NCBI GenBank assembly: GCA_013696945.1
Contig: JACCXQ010000144.1
Coordinates: 1-17,121 of the forward strand
DNA: 17,121 bases
Direction: 5' to 3'
Source of the DNA: Chloroflexota bacterium
GTDB lineage: Bacteria > Chloroflexota > Limnocylindria > Limnocylindrales > CSP1-4
Below, in pieces: positions 1 through 6,114 of this stretch (its first letter is position 1; every line of letters starts with the position of its first letter). The position numbers and the translations under genes are program-made. The notes beneath the pieces were generated by a model. It saw only the letters and a list, made by a program, of their open reading frames with translations, did no database searches and was not told the DNA's origin.

Positions 1-207
1 CAGGTCCTCTCTCGGTCCTCGGCCCTCTACGACGAGCTGGGGGCGGCTGTCCCGCGATATGACATCGCTGACATCGAGAAGGTGATCGGCCGCATCAAGG
101 CCGCGCTGAGCGACGCCGAATACGCTCGAGCGCAGGAGGCCGGTCGCTCGCTGACCGATGAAGACATCGATGACGTCGTCGACGACGCCGTGGCCCGACT
201 GACGTGA
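1..207 (+). CDS. C-terminal end of a large ATPase/LuxR- or cyclase-type regulator (partial)
   Basis: Frame 1 is open from the first base to TGA at 205-207 and gives 68 residues. The text ends with an alpha-helical, acidic tail (IKAALSDAEYARAQEAGRSL, then DEDIDDVVDDAV). Large regulators that couple an adenylate-cyclase or LuxR domain to an AAA-type ATPase and TPR repeats often end in a similar piece (LGDAxxxxAxxxGRxL followed by an acidic helix); that comparison is from memory of the family. No catalytic motif lies in the visible part, so the assignment rests on the tail and on the next fragment, which starts like a cyclase of the same family. The stop overlaps the next ATG (TGATG). The gene start lies outside the window. 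Confidence 0.5.
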   Translation, partial: QVLSRSSALYDELGAAVPRYDIADIEKVIGRIKAALSDAEYARAQEAGRSLTDEDIDDVVDDAVARLT

Positions 208-371
208 TGCGCCCTGGGCTGCCGACAGGCACCGTCACCTTCCTGTTCACCGACGTCGACGGCTCCACGAAGCTGCTGCACGCTCTCGGCGCAGAGGCAT
301 ATGCCGAGGGCGCTGGCCGAGCATCGCCGCTGGTCGACAAGAGCCTGGTCCGCGTCCGGCTCAGCCGTTGA
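207..371 (+). pseudogene. Decayed class III adenylate/guanylate cyclase-type regulator, N-terminal remnant
   Basis: The 54-codon reading frame starts at ATG 207, overlapping the upstream stop. Residues 7-34 (GTVTFLFTDVDGST, then HALGAEAYAE) match the start of the class III nucleotide cyclase domain that opens many cyclase/ATPase/TPR regulators. The expected next residues, ALAEHRR, appear only in the +1 frame (about 310-330), as if one G had been inserted in the run at 306-310. At 330-353 the original frame reads LVDKSLVR, a motif normally found hundreds of residues later, in the ATPase part of the same proteins, and a stop follows at 369-371. The best reading is a broken gene with a frameshift and a large internal deletion. 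Catalytic cyclase residues beyond the first strand are missing. A chance ORF is possible, but the cyclase signature is clear. Confidence 0.6.
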
Positions 372-387
372 ACATGGCAAGGAGGAG

Positions 388-463
388 TGGAGCGGGAGAC
401 GGGGATCGAACCCGCGACATTCAGCTTGGAAGGCTGACGCTCTGCCATCTGAGCTACTCCCGC
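388..463 (-). tRNA. tRNA-Gly (anticodon TCC)
   Basis: The minus strand folds into a full cloverleaf. The acceptor stem GCGGGAG (463-457) pairs with CTCCCGC (398-392). The D arm is GCTC...GAGC. The anticodon stem TCAGC/GCTGA holds the loop CTTCCAA, so the anticodon is TCC, which reads GGA and other GGN codons. The T arm is GCGGG TTCGATC CCCGT. The discriminator base is U (391), as is usual for glycine tRNAs, and CCA is encoded at 390-388. There is no intron. The 3' end lies 17 bp from the stop of the decayed cyclase remnant. Confidence 0.96.
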
Positions 464-473
464 CCGGGCTCGA

Positions 474-479
474 ATCCTA
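474..479 (-). promoter_or_regulatory. Possible -10 box of the tRNA-Gly gene
   Basis: On the minus strand TAGGAT lies 10 nt upstream of the mature tRNA 5' end. It fits TANNNT. No recognisable TTGACA-like -35 is seen 16-18 nt further upstream, so the call is weak. Confidence 0.3.
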
Positions 480-534
480 CTGGACGAGGCTGCTGCGCGG
501 TGGCGCCCGAAGCGTCCGCGGCCCCTTTCCTGAC

Positions 535-567
535 CGTCGCCATCGTCATGCCTTCACCTTGGCGACG
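535..567. terminator. Inverted repeat downstream of the lipoprotein hydrolase
   Basis: CGTCGCCA (535-542) is perfectly complementary to TGGCGACG (560-567) across a 17-nt loop. It lies in the 156-bp gap between the hydrolase stop (620) and the tRNA 5' end (463). A hairpin here could end or stabilise the hydrolase mRNA, but no T-run follows on either strand, so it is not a classical intrinsic terminator. Nothing else codable was seen in 464-619 apart from the palindrome at 606-619. Confidence 0.35.
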
Positions 568-605
568 TCCGTGCCGGCGATCGTCATGGGCGGCCCTCTG
601 GTGGT

Positions 606-619
606 CGCGGCCGGCCGCG
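606..619. repeat. Perfect 14-bp GC palindrome at the hydrolase 3' end
   Basis: CGCGGCCGGCCGCG is its own reverse complement and abuts the TAG stop (622-620) of the minus-strand hydrolase. It may form part of a 3' RNA structure together with the inverted repeat at 535-567. Palindromes are more frequent by chance in DNA of this GC content. Confidence 0.35.
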
Positions 620-1753
620 CTACTCCGTCCGCGCGACGATATCCTCGACCATCGCCACCACGCGCTGCCCCAGCCCGGGGATGCGCAGGATGTCGAAGTG
701 CGTCGAGCCGCGGTCGAGCAGCTCGAGCCGCGAGTCATAGCCGGCGTCTTCGAGCGCGCGGTGGAGCCGCGTGGCGTGGAGCGTGCCCAGGATCGGGTCG
801 TTGCGCTCGAAGATGATGCCCACGACGAGCGACGCGTTCCCGCCCAGGTGGTTCAGGATCTCGCCGCGCTCCCACTGCTCGGGCTTCTGCGCGGGCGTGC
901 CGCCGAAATAGGTCCAGTCGAGCGGGAGGTTCGGATGGATGATGCTCACGCCCGCCACGTGCACGAACCCGTCCGGCAGCGCCGAGCCCCCTTCGGCGAG
1001 GCATGAGCCCTCGCGACCCCGGAACTCGTCCCCGGCCAGCGACACCATCGCGCCGACGTATCCGCCTTGTGAGTGGCCGACCAGGACGAGGTGCTCGCCG
1101 TTGCCGCCGTACTGGTCGGCCGTCGTGCGCGCGAAGCGCACGGCGCACGCGACATCGACGATCGATTCGGGGAAGCCCTTCGAGATGGGCCGGACTCCGC
1201 GGTAGTCGGCGTTGAACACCACACTCCCGCGCCGAGCGAGCGCCCGCGCGAGCGGCGCCATGTCGGCCGGCGTGCGTGGCCGGCCGTGGATCGTCACGAT
1301 GACCGGCCACGGACCCGGGTTCTCCGGGTAGTACACGTCGACCAGGTTCACGCAACCGTCACGGAACTCGGCACAGGGGAGGAGCGGTGTGAACGGCACG
1401 TCCTTCGCGACCATCACGCGGCCCGGTTCTCCCGATGGTGGGGGCGAGATCGGCGGGCGGGGCGACGGCGATGTCGTCGGTGTCGGCGGCGGGGCGACCG
1501 ATGGGGGTGGGGTCAGCCCGATCTGCTGGGACGGCGATGCGGTCAGACCGGCCGACGGCGACGGATCGACGGCCGGCGAACGGCCCGGCAGCGACGGAGC
1601 CGGCGGTGCCGAGCTGCACGCGGCAACGAGCAGCACGACGACCGTGGGGAGCACGCGTCCCGTCCATGTCCGACCGACCGACTTCGTGTCCGTCCCCTCG
1701 CGCGGCTCGCGACGGCCCGAGCGTGGCCCGTCCCGGTCGATGGTACCGAGCAC
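620..1753 (-). CDS. Secreted lipoprotein with alpha/beta-hydrolase (esterase/lipase-like) domain
   Basis: About 377 residues if GTG at 1753 is used. Residues 34-46 form a short hydrophobic segment ending in the lipobox VAAC (Cys46), which predicts export and lipid anchoring. Residues 47-110 are a Pro/Ser/Thr-rich spacer. The hydrolase domain follows. It has an oxyanion-type turn, TIHGRPR (154-160), the nucleophile elbow GHSQGG with Ser228, a plausible acid at Asp319 (ERNDP) and the catalytic His352 (GSTHFD). Two cysteines (127, 134) may form a disulfide outside the membrane. The fold resembles BD-FAE/dienelactone-hydrolase-like esterases; the substrate is unknown. The start is uncertain. No ATG lies in frame ahead of the signal peptide. 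GTG 1753 gives an unusually long basic n-region and lies 3 bp from the divergent glycosylase start. An ATG at about 1667 is out of frame by one base, so a small frameshift near the N-terminus, real or from sequencing, is possible. Confidence 0.8.
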   Translation of the reverse strand: MLGTIDRDGPRSGRREPREGTDTKSVGRTWTGRVLPTVVVLLVAACSSAPPAPSLPGRSPAVDPSPSAGLTASPSQQIGLTPPPSVAPPPTPTTSPSPRPPISPPPSGEPGRVMVAKDVPFTPLLPCAEFRDGCVNLVDVYYPENPGPWPVIVTIHGRPRTPADMAPLARALARRGSVVFNADYRGVRPISKGFPESIVDVACAVRFARTTADQYGGNGEHLVLVGHSQGGYVGAMVSLAGDEFRGREGSCLAEGGSALPDGFVHVAGVSIIHPNLPLDWTYFGGTPAQKPEQWERGEILNHLGGNASLVVGIIFERNDPILGTLHATRLHRALEDAGYDSRLELLDRGSTHFDILRIPGLGQRVVAMVEDIVARTE

Positions 1754-1756
1754 CCT

Positions 1757-2650
1757 GTGAAGGCGCCCGACACGGTGCGCGTCGAGCTCGAACCACCGCT
1801 GGATGTGCCCGGTTCGCTCGCCGCGCTGGGCCGCTGGGGCGATGACGGGCTCGACCGGTGGGACGGCACCGGCTTCCTGCGCACGCTTCGTGACGGCGAT
1901 CGCGTCGTGCCGTTCGCCGGCTGGCCGGGTGGCTCGGTCGATGCACCGTGGGTCGATGTGGCCTCCGCAAAGGCGGATCTGCCGCGAACCACGGAGGTGG
2001 TGCGGGCGATGTTCGTGGCCGCCCCGAGCGCACTGGCCGATCTCTCCCGGCATGACCCAGCGATCGCCCGCCTCGACGCCGCCTACCCCGGCATCCGTCC
2101 CGTTCTGCATCGCGACCCGCTGACGGCGCTCATCCGCTCGATCAGCGCGCAGCAGGTGAACCTGACTTGGGCGACCGAGATCCGGCGCCGACTCGCGCTC
2201 GCCTACGGCACGGAGCACGCTGTGGGAGGCGAAACGGTCCGATCGCTGGACGCGGAACGGCTTGCGGCGGCGACGATCGATGACCTGCGCACCATCCAGC
2301 TGACGAATGCCAAGGCACGGAGCGTGATCGCCGTCGCCCGGGCCGCCCTCGACGGCCAGCTTCGACTCGCAGACCTGGAGCGTCTCGACGACGAGGCCGT
2401 CGCGGCCCGGCTCGTGGCGCTCCCGGGGATCGGACCGTGGTCAGCCGACTGGTTCCTGGCGCGGACGCTCGGCCGGCCTCGCGTCGCTGCCGGGGATCTC
2501 GGTGTCCGGAAGGCTGTCGGCCGGGCGTACCTCGAGGGTCGCCTCCCGTCAGAGTCGGAGGTCCGGGCGCTCACCGCTCACTGGGGTGCCGCGGCCGGCG
2601 TCGCGCAGCAACTGATCCTCCAGGATCTCGTCGCGGGCGCCCCGGCCTGA
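1757..2650 (+). CDS. DNA-3-methyladenine glycosylase II-type (HhH-GPD base excision repair)
   Basis: A 297-residue protein from GTG 1757; a second GTG at 1775 is also possible. The N-terminal about 110 residues resemble the AlkA-type N-domain (VELEPPLDV, then GRWGDDG). The HhH-GPD domain follows, with ISAQQV (about 129-134), the hairpin LPGIGPWSADW (222-232), and GDLGVRKA, where Asp247 sits at the catalytic position of the family. Such enzymes remove alkylated purines from DNA and leave an abasic site. The four-cysteine iron-sulfur loop of EndoIII/MutY is absent, which supports the AlkA branch. The gene stands alone on its strand, divergent from the hydrolase and convergent with rpiB (10 bp apart). 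Family confidence is high; exact lesion specificity cannot be read from the sequence. Confidence 0.9.
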   Translation: MKAPDTVRVELEPPLDVPGSLAALGRWGDDGLDRWDGTGFLRTLRDGDRVVPFAGWPGGSVDAPWVDVASAKADLPRTTEVVRAMFVAAPSALADLSRHDPAIARLDAAYPGIRPVLHRDPLTALIRSISAQQVNLTWATEIRRRLALAYGTEHAVGGETVRSLDAERLAAATIDDLRTIQLTNAKARSVIAVARAALDGQLRLADLERLDDEAVAARLVALPGIGPWSADWFLARTLGRPRVAAGDLGVRKAVGRAYLEGRLPSESEVRALTAHWGAAAGVAQQLILQDLVAGAPA

Positions 2651-2658
2651 CAGCCGGG
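2641..2658. terminator. Hairpin between convergent glycosylase and rpiB genes
   Basis: CCCGGC (2641-2646) and GCCGGG (2653-2658) form a 6-bp GC stem with a 6-nt loop that includes the glycosylase stop codon. It sits exactly at the junction of two convergent genes and could act on both transcripts. No U-tract follows, so termination by this hairpin alone is unproven. Confidence 0.35.
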
Positions 2659-2660
2659 CG

Positions 2661-3107
2661 TCATCCGCCGGCGGCCTCGAGCTCCGCGATCTTCTCGATC
2701 CGTCGCACGTGCCTGCCCCCCTCGAACTCACCGGCCACGAACGCCGCGACGCACGCCAGGGCCAACTCCGTGCCGATGATCCGTGCGCCCATCGCCAGCA
2801 TGTTCGCGTCGTTGTGCTCCCGTCCGAGCAACGCGGTGACCGGCTCGGTCGCCTCCACGCACCTGATGCCACGGATCTTGTTGGCCACGATCTGCTCGCC
2901 GGTGCCGCTTCCCCCGAGCACGATCCCGAGGCGGCAGTCGCCGGCCGCCACGGCGCGAGCCGCGGGAGCGATGACGTCGGGATAGTCGACCGGCTCGGTG
3001 CTGTCCGTGCCGAAGTCGACCGCTTCGTGGCCCGCGCCCTCGAGCCAGTCGATGATCGGGCGTTTCAGCGGGAGGCCGGCGTGGTCGGAGGCGACGGCGA
3101 CGCGCAT
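2661..3107 (-). CDS. rpiB: Ribose-5-phosphate isomerase B
   Basis: A 148-residue protein of normal length for RpiB/LacAB. It interconverts ribose 5-phosphate and ribulose 5-phosphate in the non-oxidative pentose phosphate pathway. The N-terminus MRVAVASDHAGLPLK carries the phosphate/substrate residues Asp8 and His9. The anion-hole loop reads GGSGTGEQ (65-72). The catalytic Cys of the E. coli-type enzyme is replaced here by Gly, and Glu71 aligns with the catalytic glutamate of the Mycobacterium tuberculosis type, so this is a Glu-type RpiB. AREHN-like GREHNDANM (95-103) is also conserved. The ATG at 3107 is preceded by a -10 box only 6 nt away, which suggests a leaderless mRNA. It is divergent from the M50 protease gene across 33 bp. 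Confidence 0.94.
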   Translation of the reverse strand: MRVAVASDHAGLPLKRPIIDWLEGAGHEAVDFGTDSTEPVDYPDVIAPAARAVAAGDCRLGIVLGGSGTGEQIVANKIRGIRCVEATEPVTALLGREHNDANMLAMGARIIGTELALACVAAFVAGEFEGGRHVRRIEKIAELEAAGG

Positions 3108-3113
3108 GCCGGC

Positions 3114-3119
3114 ACCGTA
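3114..3119 (-). promoter_or_regulatory. -10 box for rpiB (leaderless)
   Basis: TACGGT on the minus strand ends 6 nt before the rpiB ATG. With the usual 6-8 nt between the -10 box and the start site, transcription would begin at or next to the start codon. No Shine-Dalgarno sequence is present. Part of the recurring pattern described in the findings. Confidence 0.5.
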
Positions 3120-3128
3120 GCACGGCGT

Positions 3129-3134
3129 TACCCT
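3129..3134 (+). promoter_or_regulatory. -10 box for the M50 protease gene (leaderless)
   Basis: TACCCT ends 6 nt before ATG 3141. It lies only 9 bp from the opposing rpiB -10 box, and its -35 region would overlap the rpiB start codon. Confidence 0.5.
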
Positions 3135-3140
3135 GCGCTG

Positions 3141-4256
3141 ATGCTCACCAACTCCATCCGCCTTTTCCGCATCGCCGGCATCGACGTCGGGATCCACTAC
3201 TCGTGGCTGGTCATCTTCGGGCTCGTCACGTGGTCGCTCGCCGTCGGGCTCTTCCCGCGGCTGCTGCCCGGCATCCCGGCCGTGGAGGCCTGGCTGCTCG
3301 GCGTCGCGGGCTCGCTGCTCTTCTTCGTCTCGGTCCTCATCCACGAGCTGGCGCACTCGTTCATGGCCAAGGCTCGTGGCCTCGAGGCTCGCTCGATCAC
3401 GCTCTTCATCTTCGGGGGCGTCTCGAACCTGGGCGGCGAGGCGCGAAAGCCCTCGACCGAGTTCATCGTGGCCATCGTCGGGCCGATCTCGAGCTTCGTG
3501 CTCGCCGGTATCTGCGCCCTGATCGCGAGAACGCTGACCGATCCGCGGTTCGTGGTCGGTTTCGAGTACCTGGCCCTGGTGAACGTGGCCCTCGGCCTCT
3601 TCAACCTCATCCCCGGCTTCCCGCTCGACGGGGGACGGGTATTCCGCTCCATCGTGTGGAGCATCACCGGCAGTCTCCGCCGCGCCACCGAGCTGGCCGC
3701 GAACCTGGGCAAGCTCGTGGCCTACGGATTCCTGGCCTGGGGATTCCTGCGCATCCTCGACGGGGATCTCCTGGGAGGTGCCTGGATCGCGGTCATCGGC
3801 TGGTTCCTTCATACCGCCGCCGCATCGAGCCTCACGCAGGTCATCATCGACACTCGTCTCCACCGGGTCCGCGTCGGGGACGTCCTCCGCCCTGATGCGA
3901 CCGTGGTGCCCCCGGGCCTCCTGCTCAGTCAGCTCATCGACGAGGTGCTCCTGCCCGGCAACCGCCGCGCGGTCCCGGTCATGCTCGACGGCCGGCTGAT
4001 CGGCATGGTGACCATCAGCGACCTCGTGGGCCTCTCGCCGCAGGAGCGCTCGACCTCGCGCGTGGGCGACGTGATGGGCGGCCGGAACGGCGTCGTCACG
4101 GTCGGTCCCATGGACACGCTGTCATTCGCGGTCGAGCTCCTCGGGAAGCATGACTTCGAGCAGCTGCCGGTCGTGGAAGGGGAGCGGCTCGTCGGTGTCC
4201 TCACGCGCGCCGACGTGATGCGCCAGCTCCAGCTACGAGAAGCGCTGGACGTGTAG
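3141..4256 (+). CDS. Site-2-protease family (M50) membrane metalloprotease with CBS pair
   Basis: A 371-residue integral membrane protein. Transmembrane helices are visible around residues 19-40, 50-67, 107-130, 140-157 and 175-215. The zinc motif HELAH (His68, Glu69, His72) lies at the end of the second hydrophobic stretch. The third ligand motif, NLIPGFPLDGGRV (155-167), supplies Asp163 within LDGG. Residues about 240-371 form two CBS modules (AVPVMLDGRLIGMVTISDLV and QLPVVEGERLVGVLTRADV), which in this subfamily probably sense an adenine nucleotide and gate activity. Family members cut membrane-embedded substrates such as anti-sigma factors, but no such partner is in the window. It ends 3 bp from the convergent LOG gene. 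Confidence 0.93.
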   Translation: MLTNSIRLFRIAGIDVGIHYSWLVIFGLVTWSLAVGLFPRLLPGIPAVEAWLLGVAGSLLFFVSVLIHELAHSFMAKARGLEARSITLFIFGGVSNLGGEARKPSTEFIVAIVGPISSFVLAGICALIARTLTDPRFVVGFEYLALVNVALGLFNLIPGFPLDGGRVFRSIVWSITGSLRRATELAANLGKLVAYGFLAWGFLRILDGDLLGGAWIAVIGWFLHTAAASSLTQVIIDTRLHRVRVGDVLRPDATVVPPGLLLSQLIDEVLLPGNRRAVPVMLDGRLIGMVTISDLVGLSPQERSTSRVGDVMGGRNGVVTVGPMDTLSFAVELLGKHDFEQLPVVEGERLVGVLTRADVMRQLQLREALDV

Positions 4257-4259
4257 CGG

Positions 4260-5063
4260 CTACTCCGGGTGAGGCGCCCGCTGAGCGTCTCGCTCGCTGG
4301 CCGCCTCGAGCGCCTGAGTGGGTGCCGCCGAGGCCTCACGTGCCTGGGCGTCAGCCGCGTCCGCTACGAACGCCTCCACGATCCACTCCACGACTTCGTC
4401 GACCGAGTCCGTGATGCGCAGGAGGCGCAGGTCGTCGGTCGCGATCTTGTGCTCCAGCGCCATCGGTCCCTTGAGCCAGTCGAGCAGGCCGTCCCAGTAG
4501 TCGTGGCCGATGAGGATGACCGGGAAGTGCTCGATCTTGCCGGTCTGGACCAGCGTCAGCGCCTCGAACAGCTCGTCCAGCGTGCCGAACCCACCGGGGA
4601 AGATGACGAACGACTGGGCGTACTTGACGAACATCGTCTTGCGCACGAAGAAGTACCGGAAGTCGATGGCGAGGTCGCAGAAGCGGTTGACCGACTGCTC
4701 ATGCGGGAGCTCGATCCCCAGCCCGACCGACACGCCGCCGCCCTCCTGCGCGCCGCGGTTCGCCGCCTCCATGATCCCGGGACCGCCGCCGGTGATGATG
4801 GTGAAGCCCCGCTGTGCCAGACGGCGCGCGACCTCCCGAGCCTGGACGTACTCGGGGTCGGACTCCGGCGTCCGTGCCGAGCCGAAGATGCTGACGGCTG
4901 CGCCGAGTCGTGCGAGCGCGTCGAAGCCGTCGATGAACTCGCCCATGATCCGGAGCGCCCGCCAGGCGTCGGTCTCCAGGAAGGACGCGTCGGCATACGG
5001 CGCGCCCATCAGGAACTTGCGGTCCGCGGTCGGCTTGCCGGGTGGTCGTCGCTCTTCGGTCAT
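4260..5063 (-). CDS. LOG-family Rossmann protein (TIGR00730; nucleoside monophosphate phosphoribohydrolase)
   Basis: A 267-residue protein. The family signature is complete: a Rossmann strand with IFGSAR (59-64), GGGPGIMEAANRGA (92-105) and PGGFGTLDELFE (156-167), where the PGGxGTxxE motif supplies the phosphate-binding and catalytic residues. Members cleave nucleoside 5'-monophosphates to a free base and ribose 5-phosphate (cytokinin activation in plants, nucleotide salvage in bacteria). Because this releases ribose 5-phosphate, the nearby rpiB is metabolically compatible, although it is not in the same operon. The C-terminal about 30 residues are Ala-rich and low-complexity. The ATG at 5063 sits 8 nt behind a TATCCT -10 box, and a 12-bp palindrome lies just upstream. 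Confidence 0.92.
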   Translation of the reverse strand: MTEERRPPGKPTADRKFLMGAPYADASFLETDAWRALRIMGEFIDGFDALARLGAAVSIFGSARTPESDPEYVQAREVARRLAQRGFTIITGGGPGIMEAANRGAQEGGGVSVGLGIELPHEQSVNRFCDLAIDFRYFFVRKTMFVKYAQSFVIFPGGFGTLDELFEALTLVQTGKIEHFPVILIGHDYWDGLLDWLKGPMALEHKIATDDLRLLRITDSVDEVVEWIVEAFVADAADAQAREASAAPTQALEAASERDAQRAPHPE

Positions 5064-5071
5064 GGCGCCGC

Positions 5072-5077
5072 AGGATA
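5072..5077 (-). promoter_or_regulatory. -10 box for the LOG-family gene
   Basis: TATCCT on the minus strand ends 8 nt before the ATG at 5063. The transcript would be leaderless or nearly so, and no ribosome binding site is present. Confidence 0.5.
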
Positions 5078-5083
5078 CGCGAG

Positions 5084-5095
5084 GGAACCGGTTCC
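5084..5095. promoter_or_regulatory. 12-bp perfect palindrome, candidate operator
   Basis: GGAACCGGTTCC is fully self-complementary. It lies in the spacer between the LOG-gene -10 box (5077-5072) and the expected -35 position, and 23 bp before the GTG proposed for the divergent lipoprotein. Placement inside the RNA polymerase footprint is typical of a repressor operator. The binding protein is unknown. Confidence 0.4.
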
Positions 5096-5117
5096 GCACC
5101 GACGCCGTCTGACGCGC

Positions 5118-5732
5118 GTGGCCCCGGTCACGACCCGGCCGACGCGTTCGTCCGGATCGATCAGTACCTCCCGCCCCGACCCGGCGGCTCGTTCCTGGGG
5201 GAGCGAGCCCCGGGCTTCGGGCTTTCTGCGACTTGCGATCCTCATCCTCCCGCTCCTGATGTCGGCCTGCTCGAGTCCCGGCGTGGGTGCCGTTTCGCCG
5301 TCCCTGCCGCTCCCCGTGCCCACGACCACGGTGCAGGCTGACCACCAGGACGGAGCCGGCGATCCCGATCGCATCGACACCGCTGAGGAAGCGTTCGCGG
5401 TGGTGGTCGCTGCCTATCCCGAGCTTGCTCGTCACGAGCTGCTCACGGCCGCGCCGGAAGCCTGGGCGAGCCACGGCCCGGCGATCGGGCGCGGCGGCCT
5501 CGTCGGTGGGCAGGACGCATGGGCGATCGCATCGGTCGATCCGGCAGGGCTGGTGCTCTCGTTCGTGACCGGCTCCGGCGATTGCCCGTCAGGCTGCACC
5601 GATCACACTATCGAGGCCTATCTGGTCGAGCCGGACGGCACCGTGACGCTCGTCTGCGACGCGGCCCCCGGGAGGCCGCTCGTCATCGGACGGCGCGTCG
5701 CATCGGAACCGTGCGGGCCGGGCGCGGACTAG
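5118..5732 (+). CDS. Predicted lipoprotein of unknown function
   Basis: An open frame runs from GTG 5118 to TAG 5730-5732 (204 residues). A hydrophobic stretch (LRLAILILPLLMSAC, about residues 39-53) ends in the lipobox LMSAC, so the mature protein should be a lipid-anchored extracytoplasmic protein of about 150 residues. Its later part has Cys residues in GDCPSGCTDH and LVCDAAPG that could form disulfides. I recognise no family. The start is unsure: no ATG lies ahead of the signal peptide, and GTG 5118 gives a long n-region of about 35 residues. It is divergent from the LOG gene across 54 bp. The stop codon overlaps the -10 box of the next gene. Confidence 0.6.
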   Translation: MAPVTTRPTRSSGSISTSRPDPAARSWGSEPRASGFLRLAILILPLLMSACSSPGVGAVSPSLPLPVPTTTVQADHQDGAGDPDRIDTAEEAFAVVVAAYPELARHELLTAAPEAWASHGPAIGRGGLVGGQDAWAIASVDPAGLVLSFVTGSGDCPSGCTDHTIEAYLVEPDGTVTLVCDAAPGRPLVIGRRVASEPCGPGAD

Positions 5733-5735
5733 AAT
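5730..5735 (+). promoter_or_regulatory. -10 box for the YHS-domain gene
   Basis: TAGAAT begins inside the TAG stop of the lipoprotein gene. Transcription from here would give a leader of about 45 nt with an AGGA ribosome binding site at 5779-5782, 5 nt before ATG 5788. Confidence 0.45.
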
Positions 5736-5787
5736 CCTCGCATCCACGCGGGTAGCCGCACGGACCGACGCAGAGGCGAGGAACGCG

Positions 5788-5961
5788 ATGGCAAAGGCGA
5801 TCGACCCGGTGTGCGGGATGGAGGTCGAGACAGAGACCGCCCAGCACACCAGCGAGCACGATGGGAAGACCTGGTACTTCTGCGGCAAGGGCTGCAAGCT
5901 CGACTTCGAAGAGGAGCCCGCCCGCTACCTCGACCCGGGGTACCGCCCACAGGTCATGTAG
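5788..5961 (+). CDS. YHS-domain metal-binding mini-protein
   Basis: A 57-residue protein that is almost entirely a YHS domain: DPVCGMEV (6-13) near the start, then GKTWYFCGKGC (26-36) and an FEEEPARYL tail. Cys9, Cys32 and Cys36 are candidate metal ligands. YHS/TRASH-type domains occur alone or in copper/heavy-metal ATPases and are linked to metal (often copper) sensing or delivery. Unlike most genes here, it has a proper Shine-Dalgarno (AGGA, 5779-5782). It opens a run of redox/metal genes on the same strand. Confidence 0.9.
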   Translation: MAKAIDPVCGMEVETETAQHTSEHDGKTWYFCGKGCKLDFEEEPARYLDPGYRPQVM

Positions 5962-6114
5962 CCGCCGCGGAGAGGGTCAGCAGGTGGCCCGATAAGTCAC
6001 CGATAAGTGGCGGTGCACCGCCCGACAAGCGCCTTTCCCTAGCCTCCGTGTACATCGTCGCGCCGCCCCCGATCGGCCGACGTCCCGCCACCAGGGGTAC
6101 AGGGATGGAGACGC
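5962..6114 (+). promoter_or_regulatory. 153-bp intergenic region with direct repeats and palindrome
   Basis: This gap carries two copies of CGATAAGT (5990-5997 and 6001-6008), exactly 11 bp apart, one helical turn. They are followed at once by the perfect 14-bp palindrome GGCGGTGCACCGCC (6009-6022). A possible -10 box, TAGCCT, lies at 6040-6045. The arrangement looks like a regulator-binding region upstream of the small membrane protein at 6115. The regulator is unknown, and no longer ORF was seen. Confidence 0.45.

Noticed and set aside
301..816. Plus-strand frame across the tRNA (SNPRHSAWKADALPSELLPP)
   Set aside because: This peptide is the well-known false translation of an antisense tRNA-Gly; the tRNA cloverleaf explains the DNA.
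1073..1756. Long N-terminal extension of the DNA glycosylase frame
   Set aside because: It is antisense to the hydrolase lipoprotein, is Arg/Gly-rich without fold, and the recognisable glycosylase N-domain begins just after GTG 1757.
3108..3863. Long upstream minus-strand extension of rpiB
   Set aside because: It is antisense to the M50 protease; the RpiB fold starts exactly at MRVAVASDHAG and a -10 box lies just before it.
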